A DNA stretch of 64,000 bases from CAVVJA01 sp963801715 (GCA_963801715.1 CAWDGB010000010.1:124001-188000), one strand, 5' to 3'; counted from the first letter of the stretch, positions 8,827 to 18,680 are shown. Notes: generated by a model from the letters alone, not told the origin. Translations and numbers: made by a program.

Positions 8827-10570
8827 ATCCGGCAGCGGACCTGCCGGAACGGTGGCTCACCGACTGGGACCGCAGCGACCGCATGCCGTTCTACACCCGG
8901 GCCAACGCGGGGGAGGTGCTGCCCGACCCGGCCAGCCCGCTCGGCTGGACGCTGGTGTTCGAGGAGGGCCTGCTACCCGGCTGGTTGCGGGGCTTGGTGG
9001 AGTTCGGCATCTACCGGGACGGCGAACTCCCGATGGATCGTCCGCCGGTCGCCGGGCTGTTCGGCGGCTACTTCTACATCAACCTGTCCCACTGCCGGGT
9101 CATGGCCATCCGGATGGGGATGACGGTCGAGGCGTTCGACGCGGCGTTGCTGGGCAGCGCCGAGGTTGCCCCGCCCTACAAGCCGCACCCCGACGATGTG
9201 AACGAGGCCTGCTCGGCGAAGGTCGCTTCGACTATCGGCCAGATGCTGGCTGCTTCGTCGTTCCCGGAGATCGACGAGGACCTGGCTCGGGTGCTGGGCA
9301 AGCGGCGCAACCGGCCCGATCTTTCGGCCCTGTCCGACGCGGAGCTGGTCGCCTACGCCCGGAGTTTCTTGCCCGAGCTGGACAACGCGTTCGCCCGTCA
9401 CGACTACTCGACACTCGGCTCCGCGGTCGGGCCGGCGATGCTGGCCGACCTGTGTGCTGCCGCGGGCGAGCCGGAGGCATTGCTCGATCTGATCTCCGGA
9501 CTCGGCGAGGTGCCGTCGGCGTCACCGTCCTGGGGCCTGTGGCAGCTGTCGCGTGCGGCTAACGCGTCTGGCCAGGTCACGGCGTTGTTCGATCGCGGCC
9601 CGTCGGCGGTGCTCGAGGCGCTGCAGGGCGGTGACGAGGCGATTGCCGACTTCCGGCGCCAGTTCGATCAATTCCTCGCCGACTATGGCCAGCGTGGTCC
9701 GAATGAGTGGGACATCCGGGCGATCTCGTGGGAGGCCGGCCCGGAGCAGGCGCTCGCGCTCGTCGACAGCATGCGGCATATGCCGGACGAGAACTCGCCC
9801 GACGCTCGTCACGACAAGCTGGCGGCCAATCGGGCGTCGACGGCCGCTACGCATTCGAAACGCGCTCGCCGGCGACGAGACCCGGCAGCAGACCTTCGAC
9901 ATCGCTTTGCAGTCCGCGGCCCGCATGATCCCGTTACGGGAGCAGACGAAGCTGATCGCGGTCACCACGATCAACGAGGTGCGGATGGCGATGCGCGAGC
10001 TCGGCCGGCGCGGTGTCTCCGCCGGCCGATTCGCGGCGCCGGAAGATGTGACGATGCTGCTCGAGTCCGAGCTCGACAGCTACGTGACCGATCCCGAACT
10101 GCTTCGTCCCGATCATCGCCGAACGGCTGAAGCAGTATCGCGCCCTGTTCGAGATCGAACCGCCATTCATCATCGACGCGGATCCGGAGCCGTTACCGGC
10201 CTGGCCACGCCGTTCCCGGCCGCGGCCTCCGGCGGCCCGACCGGGCGATGTGTTGCGCGGCATCGGCGGCAGCGCCGGTCAGTACCAGGGCGCCGCTCGG
10301 GTCGTGCTCGACCTGGAGACGGCGATGGCCCTCGAACCCGGAGAGGTGATGGTCGCGCCGCTCACCGACGCCGCCTGGACGCCGCTGTTCCTCGTCGCCG
10401 GCGCGGTGGTTGTCGACGTGGGCGCGCTGAACAGCCACGCGGTGGTTGTGTCGCGAGAGCTCGGCATCCCGTGCGTGCTGTCCCTCGACGACGCCACCCT
10501 GCGGCTGCGCGATGGCATGCAACTGATCGTTGACGGCACGGCAGGCACAGTGACGGTAGGTGGGGAATGA
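8820..10570 (+). CDS. PEP-utilising (mobile domain) protein, twice frameshifted
   Basis: ATG 8820 (or GTG 8823) lies inside the end of the SDR gene. Frame one runs to about 9845; a first extra base moves it to a frame reading RIRNALAGDE, and a second near 10110 to one reading PIIAERLKQYRALF. Restored length is about 582 residues. The C-terminus, LNSHAVVVSRELGIPCVLS, is the phospho-histidine mobile domain of PEP synthase, PPDK and rifampin phosphotransferase. The N-terminal part (GEVLPDPASPLGW, then NLSHCRVMAIRMG) resembles the phosphotransferase middle region; no ATP-grasp domain is present. It probably needs a partner protein or has another function. It is coupled to SDRs on both sides. Confidence 0.7.
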
Positions 10571-11325
10571 ACGGACGGTTCGAGGGCAAGGTCGCGTTTG
10601 TTACCGGTGGTGCGTCCGGCCTCGGCGCTGCCGCGGCCCAGCGCTTCTCCGACGAGGGCGCGCAGGTCGCGGTCGCTGACATCGACGGCGCGGCCGCGGA
10701 GAAGCTGGCCGCGAGCTTGCGGGACGGATACGCGGTACAGCTCGACACCTCGGACGCCGAGTCCGTCGCTCGGGGCGTAGCCGACGCTGTCGAGCACTTC
10801 GGCCGGCTCGATGTCGTCTTCAACAACGCGGGCATCACGGGCGCGCAGCAGATCCTGCACGAGCTGGATGTCGAGGACTGGAACCGGGTGCGGGCGGTCA
10901 ATGGCGACGGCATTTTCTACGTCATGAAGTATGCGATCGAGGCCATGCTGCGGACCGGCGGCGGCAGCATCGTCAACACCTCGTCGACGGCTGGACTGAC
11001 CGGTCAGCTGAACATCTCGGCGTACACCTTTGCGAAAGCCGGAATCGTTGGATTGACCCGCTCAGCGGCGATTGAGTACGCCAAGCAGAACATTCGGGTC
11101 AACGCGATCGCACCGACCGTCGTGTGGACGCCACTGGTGCAGCGCTTCGCCGAGTCGGCGCCCGATCCGGTGGCGATGCGCGCGTTGATGGAGAACTACA
11201 ACCCGATGCCCGGCATACCGACGGCGGAGGATGTGGCGGCGCTCGTGGCGTTCCTCGCGTCAGACGAGGCGCGCTGGATCACCGGCCACACCGTGCCGAT
11301 CGACGGCGGCTACGTGGCCCAGTGA
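10567..11325 (+). CDS. Short-chain dehydrogenase/reductase (SDR)
   Basis: A 252-residue classical SDR whose ATG overlaps the stop of the PEP-utilising gene (ATGA). Motifs: VTGGASGLGAA cofactor loop, FNNAGITG, NTSSTAGLTG with the catalytic Ser, YTFAK as Y-x3-K, and PIDGGYVAQ at the end. It closes the 5.66-11.3 kb operon. The role is an NAD(P)-dependent alcohol/ketone interconversion on the same pathway as the Rieske enzymes. A palindromic repeat follows 33 bp after the stop. Confidence 0.9.
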   Translation: MNGRFEGKVAFVTGGASGLGAAAAQRFSDEGAQVAVADIDGAAAEKLAASLRDGYAVQLDTSDAESVARGVADAVEHFGRLDVVFNNAGITGAQQILHELDVEDWNRVRAVNGDGIFYVMKYAIEAMLRTGGGSIVNTSSTAGLTGQLNISAYTFAKAGIVGLTRSAAIEYAKQNIRVNAIAPTVVWTPLVQRFAESAPDPVAMRALMENYNPMPGIPTAEDVAALVAFLASDEARWITGHTVPIDGGYVAQ

Positions 11326-11358
11326 CTCCGTCCGGCGGTCGCCGGAGGAGTCACTCAG

Positions 11359-11412
11359 CTCGTGATCTTGGACTTAGTGCCTCAAGAGCGACGATAAGTC
11401 CAAGATCACGAG
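11359..11412. repeat. Dispersed palindromic element, copy 2
   Basis: The longest perfect copy: 18-bp arms CTCGTGATCTTGGACTTA and TAAGTCCAAGATCACGAG around an 18-nt loop holding CTCAAGAG. It sits between the convergent SDR (ending 11325) and ABC permease (ending 11426). The stem could stop transcription from both sides. Confidence 0.88.
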
Positions 11413-11425
11413 GATAGCGGGGCCG

Positions 11426-12530
11426 CTACACCCTACGGGCGCTGCGAGCCGCCAGGGCGACGGCAATGATCAGGGCGGCACCGTTGAACAGGTCGTTGAC
11501 GTATACCGGTGCTCCGGCGAGCTGGAGGCCCTTGACGCCGGTGGCCAGCAGGTAGATGGCCACGAGGGTGCCGATGACATTCACCCGGCCCGGCTTGATC
11601 TGAGTCGAACCCAGGAACACCGCGGAGAAGGCAGGCAACAGGTACGACGGGCCGATGTCGGGCGATGCTGTGCCAAGGCGGGCGGCCAGCACAACGCCGG
11701 TAAACCCCGCGACGAGCGAGGACGCGACCAGAGATCCGAAGACGACGCGGTTGACTCGAACACCCGCGAGCCGCGCGGCCTGGGGATTGCCGCCGGACGC
11801 GTACAGGTAGCGACCGACCGGCAGGTACTCGATGACGATGTAGATGATGATCGCTAGAACGATCATCACGTAGAACGGCAGCGGGATACCCAGGAAAGGC
11901 TTAGACCCAAGATCGAGGAAACTGGAGCTGAAGCCCTCGGTGATCTGCTTGCCGTCGGTAATCCAGTACTCGGCCGCGACGAGCAGACTACTCATACCCA
12001 GCGTGGCGATGAACGAGTTGACCCGGAGTCGCACGACGATAAATCCGTTGGCAGCACCAATGAACGCGCCGGCGGCGATCGCAGCGATCGCAGCGATCCA
12101 GGCACTGTGCCCGTTGCTCTGGAAGTAAGCCACGATGGCTACCGAGACACCTAGAACGCCGGCAAACGACAGGTCGAAGACGCCGGCCGCGAGCGGGATG
12201 ATGATGCCCAGCGCGAGCATCGCCGTGATGGCCTGGTCGCCGGCGACGATCTTCGCATTGTCGGTTGTCGGGAACAGGTCCGGAGTCCAGAAGCTGAACA
12301 GGATGATCAGCGCGGCCCACACGTAGAGGCCGCTGAAGCGGTCCATACCGAGGTTGATCCGGCGCCGCTTCTGGCCCTCCTCGGCGCGCAGGTTCACCCA
12401 CTCCGGCGACCAGATCCGCCTCGACGACCGGGTTGGCCGCCTCGGCCGCGGACGGCTGTGGTTCCAGGTCCGGCGTCGTGACTACTCGGCCCTCGGCGGG
12501 GTTGCGATCGCCATCCCGATCTGCGTTCAT
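11426..12530 (-). CDS. Sugar-type ABC transporter permease (RbsC-like), N-terminal frameshift
   Basis: From MNLRAEEGQ onward (GTG at 12397) the frame encodes a 323-residue inner-membrane protein with about ten hydrophobic helices and the motif LGGxNPQAARLAGV-like ASGGNPQAARLAGV, typical of RbsC permeases. Upstream, an ATG at 12530 overlaps the ATPase stop (ATGA) and opens a frame (MNADRDGDRN...) that runs into the main one after one extra base near 12405. I therefore take 12530 as the true start and the break as an insertion error. Restored length is about 367 residues. It would form the pore of the importer with the ATPase and the lipoprotein. Confidence 0.82.
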
Positions 12531-14050
12531 GCTGCCGCTCCTTGCCCGGCGCCGATGGTCGCGGCCGTTATTCGGTCAGGGTCAATGTGTGGGCGTCGCA
12601 ATTCCTCAGCGAAGCGGCCACCCCGTAGGACGAGCACCCGCTCGGCGAGCCGGGTCAGCTCGCTGTGGTCGGTCGATACGACCAGGACCGCCGCACCGTC
12701 GGCGGCCGCCTCCTCGACCAGAGTATGGATATCAGCCTTCGCACCGACGTCAACGCCCTGCGTGGGCTCGTCGAGGAGAAGCACGGCCGGTTTCTGCCGC
12801 ATCCAGCGGGCGAGCATCACCTTCTGCTGGTTCCCACCCGACAAGGTGGCGAGATGCCGTTCCGGCTCCGGCGGCTTGACTCGGAGCTTCTGCAGCCACG
12901 TGCGCACCTCGGATACCTCTCGGCGCCGGCTGAGCAGACCGCGGCGCAAGAAATCCCCAGGGCTGACGATCGAGACGTTCTCGCGCAGCGTGGAGTCCAG
13001 GAAGGCCGCGTTGGCGTGCCGCTCGGCCGGGACTAGCCCGAGGCCGGCGCTGACCGCCTTGTCCGGGCGGCCCTGCTGCACCAGCGTGCCGCCGATGCTT
13101 ACGTCGCCCTGACGCGGGACCCCGCCGAACAGCGCAAGGGCAATTTCCTCGCGTCCCGAGCCGGTGATCCCCGCGATGCCGATCACTTCACCCGCCTGTA
13201 CGTCGAGGTCGACTCCCTGCAGCACCCCCGTCCGCAGGCCGCGAACCCGGAGCACCGTCTCCCCGTGGGACTCCGGAGTCGACTCGGGCATGTCGAACTG
13301 CTCGAGCTTTCGTCCGATCATCAGCGCGATGAGCGCATCCTCGTCCAGTCCCTCCACCGGCCGGGTGATGATGTGCCGGCCGTCACGCAGCACAGTGACG
13401 GTGTCGCAGAGGGTGAAAACCTCGTCGAGGTGATGCGAGACGAACAGTACGGCTACGCCTCGGTTACGCACGCCACGGACGACGTCGAACAAGCGCTCGA
13501 TCTCAGCGGCCGGGAGGTTCGCCGTCGGCTCGTCCAAGACGAGGACCCGGGGAGGCGTCGCGCGCGGAGACAGGGCACGAGCCAATGCGATAGCTGTGCG
13601 TTCGCTGATGACCAGATGACCGGTCGGTTGCCGGACGTCGATGTCGTAGCCCAGATCCTTCAGTGTCTTACGGGTAAGCCGTGCCTCGCGCCGCCAACTG
13701 ATGAGACCCATGCGGTTGCGCTCATAACCGTGCCCCATGGCCAGGTTGTCAAGCGCGTCCAGCGTCGGCACCAGCCCGAGGTCCTGATGAACGAAGCGCA
13801 GACCGGCATGGTCACCCGCGCCTGCGACCCCGAGCGCGAGCGGGTCGCCATCGACGAACACTTCCGCCCCGGGGTCGGGCTCGTAGAAGCCGGCGAGCAC
13901 CTTGATCATCGTCGACTTGCCGCAGCCGTTCTGGCCGACCAGCGCCCGGATCTCGCCCGGTTGCAACTCCACGTCGACGTCGGCCAGCGCCCGCTGACCT
14001 GGGAAGGTCTTGGAAAGCCCTCGTATTTGCAAGGCTGGCGTCTCCGGCAT
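12527..14050 (-). CDS. Sugar-type ABC transporter ATPase (RbsA-like, two ABC domains)
   Basis: A 507-residue cytoplasmic ATPase. Domain one has Walker A GQNGCGKST and Walker B VLVLDEPTA; its signature position reads VISERTAIALARAL in place of LSGGQ, a common variant in this family. Domain two has a degenerate Walker A (GITGSGREE), signature LSGGNQQK and Walker B LLLDEPTQG, the usual RbsA asymmetry. It is the first gene of the leftward unit, overlapping the permease by 4 bp and running divergently from the binding protein at 14405. It powers uptake of a sugar or another small polar compound. Confidence 0.92.
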   Translation of the reverse strand: MPETPALQIRGLSKTFPGQRALADVDVELQPGEIRALVGQNGCGKSTMIKVLAGFYEPDPGAEVFVDGDPLALGVAGAGDHAGLRFVHQDLGLVPTLDALDNLAMGHGYERNRMGLISWRREARLTRKTLKDLGYDIDVRQPTGHLVISERTAIALARALSPRATPPRVLVLDEPTANLPAAEIERLFDVVRGVRNRGVAVLFVSHHLDEVFTLCDTVTVLRDGRHIITRPVEGLDEDALIALMIGRKLEQFDMPESTPESHGETVLRVRGLRTGVLQGVDLDVQAGEVIGIAGITGSGREEIALALFGGVPRQGDVSIGGTLVQQGRPDKAVSAGLGLVPAERHANAAFLDSTLRENVSIVSPGDFLRRGLLSRRREVSEVRTWLQKLRVKPPEPERHLATLSGGNQQKVMLARWMRQKPAVLLLDEPTQGVDVGAKADIHTLVEEAAADGAAVLVVSTDHSELTRLAERVLVLRGGRFAEELRRPHIDPDRITAATIGAGQGAAA

Positions 14051-14086
14051 CCGACTCCTTCAGAGCTCACGAGTGCCAGTTACCGT

Positions 14087-14100
14087 ACTGCGCACGCAGT
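14087..14100. promoter_or_regulatory. Near-perfect palindrome, possible operator of the ABC transporter
   Basis: ACTGCG-CA-CGCAGT has two perfect 6-bp arms, 37 bp upstream of the ATPase start, in the divergent gap shared with the binding-protein gene. A related half-site, ACGCAGTAA, occurs at 37873-37881 before the epimerase gene. The regulator is not identified. Confidence 0.35.
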
Positions 14101-14404
14101 AACCCCAGACTGTAGGCCCCAGTCACATAAGTCCGCTAGAGGTGGGGCGTGCGTATCGGTGCGGATCCAGTGTGCGCCCTGAGCAGGAGGACCCGGACTG
14201 ATGTACGAGAGATAACGATCCTGCACCCAGTGTCAAGAAACTTAGGCCTAACCGTTGTGAACCCCCAACCGCGCCGGTTAGGTTGCTCGCCACGTAGCCG
14301 TGTAGTCATCGGTGGGGCGGCTGTGTCCGGCCCTGCCACGTGCCGCCTGGGCGGCACGCTAACCACGAGGGCTGTAGCCCCACTCGAACGAAGGAGTTGC
14401 AGGG
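14101..14404 (+). promoter_or_regulatory. Leader region of the substrate-binding protein gene
   Basis: No gene is seen in this gap. It contains an inverted repeat AACCG-CGC-CGGTT (14267-14279) and a GC-rich hairpin GTGCCGCC-TG-GGCGGCAC (14340-14357). The ribosome-binding site GAAGGAG follows, about 8 nt before the ATG at 14405. The hairpin lies about 30 nt before the ribosome-binding site and could affect translation or mRNA stability. This is inference from structure only. Confidence 0.35.
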
Positions 14405-15568
14405 ATGTTGAGCCCAAAGGCAACCATCGGGGTCTTCGTGGCCCTGACGCTGACGGTCGGGGGTGCGGCGGCCTGCAGCAGCAGCAAGAGCAGCAGCAGC
14501 GGAGGCACCGGCGGTGGCAGCAGTAGCGCGGGTGGCGGCGGCGGCAGTGCCCAAGCGGCAGCCAACATCGAGCCGTTGCTGAAGCCGCCAACCAGCATCA
14601 ATATCACCCAAGCGCTGACCAAGAAGCCGGCCACCGGGAAGAAAATCTGCATCACGCAAAGCTCTGAGCCGGTCACGCTGGAAACCAACAAGGGCTTCGC
14701 TGACGCGGCGGCAGCAGTCGGCTGGACCGTCAGCGTTGTTCCGGAGGGCACTGGTCCGGAGGATCCGGCGAAGGCCTTGGGTCAATGCATCGACCAGCAC
14801 CCGGACGCGATCTTCATCTCCGGCCAAACCCTCTCGACAATGCGGTCCCAGATCGAGCGGGCGAAGTCGGAGAAGATCCCGGTGTTCCAGTCCGACAGCG
14901 GCGAACCTGTCAAGCAGGACGGGAGCATCTACGTGATGTCGCTGGACAGCTTCCAGCAGACCGGTGCCTGGGGCAAGATGATCGCGGACTACATCGCGAC
15001 CAAGGGCAGCAAGCACACCCTGGTCGTCGACCTCTCGCTCTACCCGATCCTCCACGCATTCTCTGAAGGCGTTGTCAACGAGCTGAAGGCCGTCAGTCCG
15101 AGCACCAAGACCACGCTGCAAGACACCCAGATCACCGACCTGATCGGCGGCAAGATCCCGAGCCAAGTCGTCAGCGCGATCCAGCGCAACCCCGACATCG
15201 ACTGGGTCGTCTTGTGCCTCGGTGACATGACGACCGGTTTGAAGGCCGCGCTGCGCGGTGCCGGTCAGGGAAGCAAGGTGAAGATCGGCGGCGAGAGCGC
15301 GAGCACCGCGAACATCACCGCCTTGAAGAACAAGGACGAGGACGTCTGGACCGGGTTCGCGGCAAAGATCCACGGCTGGCGGCGCATCGACGCGGCGGCG
15401 CGGGTCTTCAACGGTGAAAGCCTCGACCCCAACAACAACGCCTTGCTGCCGACCCAATTGCTGACGCAGGACAACGTGAGCTCGGCCCCGCTCGACACCG
15501 ACGGCTACTACCTCGGCGTGCCCGACTACAAGAACCAGTTCCTGAAGCTATGGATGATGAGTAGCTGA
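14405..15568 (+). CDS. ABC transporter substrate-binding lipoprotein (sugar type)
   Basis: A 387-residue secreted protein. A signal peptide with hydrophobic core GVFVALTLTVGG ends in a lipobox-like GGAAAC, so the Cys would be lipid-anchored outside the membrane. A Ser/Gly-rich linker follows (about residues 25-50). The rest has the two-lobed RbsB-like pattern: ICITQSSEP, PDAIFISGQT, IPVFQSDSGEP, VVLCLGDMTTG. It would capture the importer's ligand. The gene is divergent from the ATPase/permease unit, so the importer is split into two transcripts sharing one control region. A strong hairpin follows the stop. Confidence 0.9.
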   Translation: MLSPKATIGVFVALTLTVGGAAACSSSKSSSSGGTGGGSSSAGGGGGSAQAAANIEPLLKPPTSINITQALTKKPATGKKICITQSSEPVTLETNKGFADAAAAVGWTVSVVPEGTGPEDPAKALGQCIDQHPDAIFISGQTLSTMRSQIERAKSEKIPVFQSDSGEPVKQDGSIYVMSLDSFQQTGAWGKMIADYIATKGSKHTLVVDLSLYPILHAFSEGVVNELKAVSPSTKTTLQDTQITDLIGGKIPSQVVSAIQRNPDIDWVVLCLGDMTTGLKAALRGAGQGSKVKIGGESASTANITALKNKDEDVWTGFAAKIHGWRRIDAAARVFNGESLDPNNNALLPTQLLTQDNVSSAPLDTDGYYLGVPDYKNQFLKLWMMSS

Positions 15569-15578
15569 TCTGTCGCAA

Positions 15579-15628
15579 ACAGCGGCGTGGTGCCCGGCGG
15601 GAGTCGCCCCGGAGCACCGCGCCGCTGT
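15579..15628 (+). terminator. GC-rich hairpin terminator after the binding-protein gene
   Basis: The arms ACAGCGGCG-T-GGTGC and GCACC-G-CGCCGCTGT pair over 14 of 15 positions around a 20-nt loop, starting 10 bp after the stop of the binding protein. No U-tract is seen, as is common in Actinomycetota. Confidence 0.65.
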
Positions 15629-15669
15629 CTGTCGCGGTCTCGGGTATCACGAAGGAAGGTGCTCCTTTC

Positions 15670-16109
15670 GTGTCTGACCTAGCGGAACTGCTCGACAAGC
15701 AGGCGATCACCGAGACCTGCTACCGCTACGGCATCGCGCTCGACAGCCGTGACTGGGCAGCACTGGCACGCTGCTTCACGCCAGGACGCCGGTGCCTATC
15801 TACACGGGCCTGCCGCCCGCTGTTGGCTATCAGGCCATCGAGGACACGTGCCGTGCCACCTTGACACCACTCACCGCCAGCCAGCATCTGATCGGCAATG
15901 TCACCGTCACGCTCGATGGCGACGCGGCCGACTGCGTCAGTTATCTACAGGCACAGCACGTGAAGACCGGAACGCCAGGTGGCGACAATTTCACCATCGC
16001 GGGTCGCTATCGCGATCGGTTCGTGCGCACCGACGAGGGCTGGCGCATGCAGGAACGGCACCTCGACGTGATGTGGACGGCCGGCAATCCGGCCGTGCTC
16101 GAGCCCTAG
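15670..16109 (+). CDS. SnoaL-like protein, twice frameshifted
   Basis: GTG at 15670 follows an AAGGAAGG site. It begins LDKQAITETCYRYGIALD. Two extra bases (near 15784 and 15827) break the frame; reading through both gives FTPDAGAYLHGPAAR then VGYQAIED, and the end is NPAVLEP. Restored length is 145 residues, identical to the paralogue at 40261, which shares the DKQAI and QHLIGNV blocks. That agreement supports the insertion-error view. The fold is the NTF2-like cone used by polyketide cyclases, steroid isomerases and dehydratases. The reaction is unknown. Confidence 0.72.
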
Positions 16110-16118
16110 AGCAGGCCT

Positions 16119-16631
16119 TCAGGGTTTGTCGTCTTGTCGGGCGGCGTCCGGGGTGTCACGCCACATCTGGGTGCTGTCGAATCCGATGCGGCCCTCGGGA
16201 ACAACCTCGAGCACTACTCGCCGCGGTGAGTTGAGGTGCCGTGCGAATGCGGCGGCGGCATCCGGATCACCTGGGCGAACGGCGGCGGCAAGAGCCGGAT
16301 AGAACCACGACTTCGTCTCGTCGTCGTCATGGATGATGCAGCGGCCCTTGTAGGTCAGAGATTGGCGGGTCGAGATGCCGGTGCCATGGGAGCTCACCGC
16401 GATGCTCACCCGTGGATCGCGCCGCACCGCTGGCACCCGGGCCCGTTGGCTGCTCGCGGTCAGCCAGAACCGGCCGTCGCGGAAGACGAAATTCATGATC
16501 ACTCCGAGCGGGTGCCCCTCGCTATTACTCCAGATGAACGTGCATTCCGTCTGGCTGCCGAGGAGCTCGGATTCGGCCGCGTCGCCGAGTCCGTAGACCG
16601 TGACGTCTTCGTAGTCTTTGTCGGACACCAT
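16119..16631 (-). CDS. Pyridoxamine 5'-phosphate oxidase-like flavin/F420-type protein
   Basis: A 170-residue protein whose ATG shares one base with the stop of the upstream SnoaL gene (TGATG), giving coupled translation. The order is a split-barrel pattern: CTFIWSNSEGHPLGVIMNFVF, DGRFWLTASSQRARVPAVRRDPRVSIAVSS, and SLTYKGRCIIHDD. This is typical of the FMN- or F420-binding split beta-barrel superfamily in Actinomycetota. Likely roles are reduction of a substrate double bond or cofactor binding. The longer upstream frame to 17003 is shadow. Confidence 0.75.
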   Translation of the reverse strand: MVSDKDYEDVTVYGLGDAAESELLGSQTECTFIWSNSEGHPLGVIMNFVFRDGRFWLTASSQRARVPAVRRDPRVSIAVSSHGTGISTRQSLTYKGRCIIHDDDETKSWFYPALAAAVRPGDPDAAAAFARHLNSPRRVVLEVVPEGRIGFDSTQMWRDTPDAARQDDKP

Positions 16632-17080
16632 CACCCTTCCGGTAGCGGGTTTACCGTCCCGGGGTCCATCGCGCCCCGGTAGACGAGGTGGAAACGGCGG
16701 ACACCGAAGCGCCACTCTCCCTCGTCGCGAACGTACGTGTCGTCGTAGTGGCCGAGATGCATCACGCCGGAACCATCGGGCAGATGGTTCAGTTCCAGGA
16801 CGTACCAGCTTCCGCACACCGCTCCATCGACCAACCCGACCGTGCCCGACGCGGGCAGCTGGGCAACCCACGGATACTTGGCGATCGAGTTCTGCCAGAG
16901 CGCGAACGTCTCGTCCCGGCCGTGAGTTATCCGCCCGCCGCCGAGATCCCACGTGCAGTCCGCCGCCCACGTGGCGATCCACGCCGCGGCGTCGCGGCGG
17001 CATACGGCGTCGCCGTATCGAGCGAGCAGGTTCCGGATTGCCAGCTCGTCGGCAGAGTCGAGCGGCGTGGTGCCGTTCAT
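16631..17080 (-). CDS. SnoaL-like protein (NTF2 fold)
   Basis: A 149-residue protein with the family pattern: an N-terminal helix LAIRNLLARYGDAVCRRD, AAWIATWAADCTWDLGGG, a middle strand segment ending GSWYVLELNHL, and a C-terminal HYDDTYVRDEGEWRF. Such proteins act as cyclases, isomerases or hydroxylase partners. It lies between aldehyde dehydrogenase and the split-barrel protein, all leftward with gaps of 6 bp or less, so it is part of that operon. Confidence 0.82.
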   Translation of the reverse strand: MNGTTPLDSADELAIRNLLARYGDAVCRRDAAAWIATWAADCTWDLGGGRITHGRDETFALWQNSIAKYPWVAQLPASGTVGLVDGAVCGSWYVLELNHLPDGSGVMHLGHYDDTYVRDEGEWRFGVRRFHLVYRGAMDPGTVNPLPEG

Positions 17081-17086
17081 CCAGTA

Positions 17087-18526
17087 CTAGCTCGACGACG
17101 CGGAGGCAGGCATCTGCAGGGCCGTGAGCTCGAAGTACTCGGCTAGACCGTGCTCGCCGAGTTCCCGGCCGACACCGGACAGGCGGTAGCCGCCGAAGGG
17201 GGCTCGGACATTGAATCGCCCACCGTTCACGGCTACTTGCCCGGTTCGCATGCGCCGGGCGACCGCGATGGCCCGTTCCTCGTCGCTGGACCAGACACCC
17301 CCGGACAGTCCGTAATCGGAGTCGTTCGCGATCTGGACCGCATGGTCGTCGTCGTCGGCCGGCAGCACGACGAGGACCGGTCCGAAGATCTCCTCCCGCG
17401 CGATCACCATGTCGGGATTCACTCGGGAGAACACCGTCGGGCGTACGTAGAACCCGCGTTCGAGGCCGTCGGGAGAGTCGGGCCCACCGCTGACCAGGGT
17501 GGCGCCTTCGGCGACGCCCTGGTCGATGTACCCGCGGATGGTGTCGCGCTGCCCCGCAGTGACCACCGGGCCGACGTCGGACGCCGCATCCAGCGGATCA
17601 CCCACCTGCATCGCCCCGACGAGGTCGGCGAGGCCGTCTTCCACTGCGTCGACCTGCCCCCGCGGCACAATGAGCCGGGTCAAGGCCGAACAGGATTGGC
17701 CGTTGTTGACGAAGCCGCTGCGCACGGCAACCGGCAGGGCGACGGCGAGGTCGCTGTCGTCCAACAACACGAACGCGGACTTGCCACCGAGCTCCAGCGT
17801 GACCCGCTTGACCGTGCGAGCGGCCTTTTCGGCGACGCTGATTCCGGCCTGGGTCGATCCGGTGATGCTGACCATGTCGACCTGGGGATGCCCGGCGAGC
17901 AGGTCGCCGATCTCCCGTCCGGGCCCACTGACGACGTTGACAGTGCCTGGCGGCAGACCGAGATCGTCGATGATCTCGGCCAACTCGAAAGCGGCAAGCG
18001 GGGCCGCACCGGCCGGCTTGAGGATCGTCGCGCAGCCAGCGGCCAGCGCTGGCGCCAACTTCGCGGCAAGCTGGTACAGCGGGTAGTTCCACGGGGTAAT
18101 CGCCGCGACTACACCGGCCGGCTGCCGGATCAGCAGGGAAGTTCCTATCCGCTGTTCGAGCGGAAATTCCTCGAGGATGTCGGCGATCGAGCGGAACACG
18201 TCGACGGACAAACCGACCTGTACGCGCCGCGATGTGGCGATCGGCGTGCCGACCTCGCGGCTCATGAGGTCGGCGAGTTGAGCTTCGCGGGCTGCGAGAC
18301 CATCGGCGATGGCTCGCAACGTTGCCACCCGGTCGGCAACCGAGCTCGCGGCCCAAGCCGGAAACGCCGTCCGGGCGGCGGTGACTGCCTTTTCGACCTC
18401 AGCGGCAGCGCCTCGGGGCACGCTGCCCATAGGCTCTTCGGTGCGGCAGTCGACGACCGCGATGTCGCCGCTCGACTGGGGTGCCGTCCAGCGCCCACCG
18501 ATATAGAGCTCTTTGCGGACCTCCAC
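17087..18526 (-). CDS. NAD(P)-dependent aldehyde dehydrogenase
   Basis: A 479-residue enzyme. GTG at 18526 is chosen because GGGAGG lies 5 nt upstream; the frame extends further without a better start. Family residues are all present: oxyanion Asn147 in TPWNYP, general base Glu245 in LELGGKS, and catalytic Cys279 in NNGQSC. The segments EEIFGPVL and RAPFGGYRLSG are also typical. It oxidises an aldehyde to a carboxylic acid, likely feeding later CoA activation. It leads a leftward operon with the SnoaL and split-barrel genes and diverges from the LLM oxidoreductase. Confidence 0.93.
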   Translation of the reverse strand: MEVRKELYIGGRWTAPQSSGDIAVVDCRTEEPMGSVPRGAAAEVEKAVTAARTAFPAWAASSVADRVATLRAIADGLAAREAQLADLMSREVGTPIATSRRVQVGLSVDVFRSIADILEEFPLEQRIGTSLLIRQPAGVVAAITPWNYPLYQLAAKLAPALAAGCATILKPAGAAPLAAFELAEIIDDLGLPPGTVNVVSGPGREIGDLLAGHPQVDMVSITGSTQAGISVAEKAARTVKRVTLELGGKSAFVLLDDSDLAVALPVAVRSGFVNNGQSCSALTRLIVPRGQVDAVEDGLADLVGAMQVGDPLDAASDVGPVVTAGQRDTIRGYIDQGVAEGATLVSGGPDSPDGLERGFYVRPTVFSRVNPDMVIAREEIFGPVLVVLPADDDDHAVQIANDSDYGLSGGVWSSDEERAIAVARRMRTGQVAVNGGRFNVRAPFGGYRLSGVGRELGEHGLAEYFELTALQMPASASSS

Positions 18527-18680
18527 GGCAACCTCCCAGCACGTCCCTGCGGAGCACAAGTGAAGTTACCGGAGAACACCGCCAGTTACGACCGTTGCGG
18601 TCCAAACAAGGCGCCGTGTAAGTATCTACAGGACGACTTCGTAAACCAGCGGGGTCTCAGGTCGAACCAGGGAGGCGAGC

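Noticed and set aside
15670..16109. Calling the broken genes ordinary pseudogenes
   Set aside because: Restored frames keep all motifs and normal lengths, and every break has the same sign. Only the SDR remnant at 41345 shows true loss of sequence.
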